DNA of 5,213 bases, taken from NCBI GenBank assembly GCA_026395855.1, contig JAPLXX010000042.1, forward strand, positions 1 through 5,213. The letters are read 5' to 3'. Below the pieces are notes generated by a model that was given only the letters and a program-made list of their open reading frames with translations, was not told the origin of the DNA and did not search any database. Positions 4,098-5,213 of the stretch are shown one piece after another; the stretch's first letter is position 1; every line of letters begins with the position of its first letter. Position numbers and translations under genes: made by a program. The DNA is from Candidatus Pacearchaeota archaeon (lineage in GTDB: Archaea > Nanobdellota > Nanobdellia > Pacearchaeales > GW2011-AR1).

Positions 4098-5041
4098 CAG
4101 ACGGAAATTATGAAAGAATAGTTGAAAGAATTTCCAAGATTTCCGGGCTTGGCAAAGAGGAGATTGAAAGAAAAATAGAAGCTAAAAGAGCAAAGCTTTC
4201 GGGCTTAATCAGCAAAGAAGGAGCTGCACAGGTTATTGCATCTGAGCTTGGAATTTCTTTTGAAAATGAAAAGCTGAAGATAAATGAGCTGCTTCCAGGA
4301 ATGAGAAAAGTGAACACTGTAGGAAAAGTGATAAATCTTTTTCCTGTCAGGACATTCACAACCAAAAAAGGAGAAGAAAGCAAGGTTGTAAATCTCTGGG
4401 TTGCAGACGAAACTTCCAATGTAAAAGTGGTATTATGGGATACAAATCATATAGGGCTTATTGAAACAGGAAAAATTGCTGTAGGAACAACTATTGAAAT
4501 TTCAAACGGAAGCATGAGGGACAGCGAAATTCATCTCGGAAGCTTTTCAAATCTAAAAATCAGCGAGGAAAATTTAGGAGAAGTAAAAACAGAAAAGCTT
4601 TTCAGGAAAAAGCACATAAATGAATTTAAAATAGGAGAAAGCACAAGCGTAAGAGCGTTTATCCTGCAGTTTTTTGAGCCGAGGTTTTTCAGCGTATGCC
4701 CTGAATGCAATAAAAAAGTAGTGCAGGAAGGAGAGAGTTTTTCCTGTGGGGCACACGGCAAAGTTCTTCCTGAAAAAAGAAGTGTTTCAAGCATTGTCAT
4801 AGATGACGGAACAGAATCCATAAGGGCTGTTTTATTTCATGAAGCTTTGCTTAAATTAGGATTTTCCCAGCTTGAAGATTTGGAAAAATTTGCCCAGGAA
4901 AAAGAAAATTTCCTTGGAAAAGAAATGCTGTTCACAGGAAATGTAAAAAATAATGCCTTCTTTAATACGCCCGAATTTATTGTGGAAGATGTGAAAGAAG
5001 CTGTGCCTGAAGAAGTTATAGCAGAGCTTGAAAAGCATTAA
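4094..5041 (+). CDS. rpa: Archaeal replication protein A (RPA), single-stranded DNA-binding, with zinc finger
   Basis: This is a 315-residue protein that coats and protects single-stranded DNA in replication, repair and recombination. The N-terminal part (about 5-55) has the archaeal RPA helical segment ISKISGLGKEEIERKIEAK and LISKEGAAQVIASELGI. A first OB fold spans about 70-158 (GKVINLFPVRTF, then VVNLWVADETSNVKVVLWD). A second OB-fold region spans about 180-300 and includes a zinc finger C202-x2-C205-x12-C218-x2-H221 with Cys, Cys, Cys, His ligands, followed by SSIVIDDGTESIRAVLF. The C-terminus is acidic. Only one full DNA-binding OB fold plus the zinc-containing one is evident, so it probably works as an oligomer or with a second subunit outside the window. 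The start at 4094 gives the expected N-terminus. It is divergent from EF-1 beta and alone in its direction apart from the short upstream frame. Confidence 0.93.
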   Translation: MTDGNYERIVERISKISGLGKEEIERKIEAKRAKLSGLISKEGAAQVIASELGISFENEKLKINELLPGMRKVNTVGKVINLFPVRTFTTKKGEESKVVNLWVADETSNVKVVLWDTNHIGLIETGKIAVGTTIEISNGSMRDSEIHLGSFSNLKISEENLGEVKTEKLFRKKHINEFKIGESTSVRAFILQFFEPRFFSVCPECNKKVVQEGESFSCGAHGKVLPEKRSVSSIVIDDGTESIRAVLFHEALLKLGFSQLEDLEKFAQEKENFLGKEMLFTGNVKNNAFFNTPEFIVEDVKEAVPEEVIAELEKH

Positions 5042-5084
5042 TTTGAAATCCTATTTTAGTAGAAAATCAAGTCCTTGGTAAAAA

Positions 5085-5108
5085 CTCTACCATTTTATTG
5101 CAGTAGAG
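5085..5108. repeat. Short inverted repeat downstream of RPA
   Basis: CTCTAC (5085-5090) pairs with GTAGAG (5103-5108) across a 12-base loop. It lies 44 bases after the RPA stop and upstream of an oligo-T run, so it may be part of the RPA mRNA 3' end. I see no gene in 5042-5213. Confidence 0.3.
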
Positions 5109-5133
5109 CTCACTTAATAAATAGTTATAATAA

Positions 5134-5140
5134 TTTTTTT
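5134..5140 (+). terminator. Oligo-T terminator candidate after RPA
   Basis: Seven T in a row, in an AT-rich context about 90 bases after the RPA stop, are suitable for archaeal intrinsic termination. The distance from the stop is longer than usual. Confidence 0.4.
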
Positions 5141-5213
5141 ATTAAAAGGCACTCTAATTAAAAAAAGAAATAGCAAACACTTCTTCTTGTCAATGTAATA
5201 AATATAGCTTAAT

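Noticed and set aside
4108..4419. Minus-strand open frame of 103 codons opposite RPA
   Set aside because: It is fully inside the RPA gene, rich in Ser/Phe as expected for the complement of Glu/Lys-rich coding, and has no promoter or recognised motif.
4531..5038. Three minus-strand open frames (4531-4821, 4574-4756, 4856-5038) opposite RPA
   Set aside because: They are shadows of the RPA coding sequence, two overlap each other, and none shows a domain or an upstream TATA box.
5041..5110. Possible tRNA or small RNA after RPA (TTTGAAATCC and paired CTCTAC/GTAGAG)
   Set aside because: The pieces are not at tRNA spacing and no cloverleaf can be drawn; only the 6-base hairpin is supported.
1..5213. 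CRISPR array, insertion sequence or transposase
   Set aside because: No regularly spaced repeats of 20 or more bases, no terminal inverted repeats and no transposase-like frame were seen on either strand.

Overview
The window reads as a piece of an AT-rich archaeal chromosome, most probably from a DPANN lineage near Woesearchaeota/Pacearchaeota. Three core genes give the domain: an archaeal elongation factor 1-beta, an archaeal replication protein A (RPA) with a zinc finger, and an archaeal A24 prepilin peptidase. The finer placement rests on remembered resemblance of the small pilin-like proteins and the HIT-like protein to DPANN sequences; no search was run. Several genes have a TATA-like element centred about 25-29 bases before the ATG and no Shine-Dalgarno sequence, which suggests leaderless transcripts.

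Region 1 (14-1854, + strand): five small secreted or membrane-anchored proteins in a row. Each has a short basic N-terminus, a G or A where a class III (type IV pilin-like) signal would be cut, then one hydrophobic helix. The first four are packed with a 4-base gap or 11- and 4-base overlaps and form one operon, which probably begins left of the window. The fifth has its own promoter and carries six cysteines. Region 2 (1855-2233) holds a likely unannotated 38-residue basic protein (1913-2029) with its own TATA box and oligo-T terminator, then about 180 bases with several short inverted repeats. Region 3 (2234-3073, +) is the membrane prepilin peptidase expected to process the region 1 proteins. 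Together these suggest a type IV pilus-like surface structure whose ATPase and platform protein are not in the window.

Region 4 (3053-3974, - strand) is a two-gene operon: EF-1 beta, then, after one base, a HIT-fold protein that has lost the histidine triad. Its 3' end overlaps the end of the peptidase gene by 21 bases. Region 5 (3975-5213, +) has a palindromic TATA box between the divergent operons, a 22-codon upstream reading frame overlapping the next gene as ATGA, and the RPA gene. The last 172 bases hold a small hairpin and an oligo-T tract and no gene that I can see.

The most notable points are the pilin-like cluster with its peptidase, the 38-residue basic protein, the triad-less HIT protein joined to EF-1 beta, and the short coupled frame before RPA.
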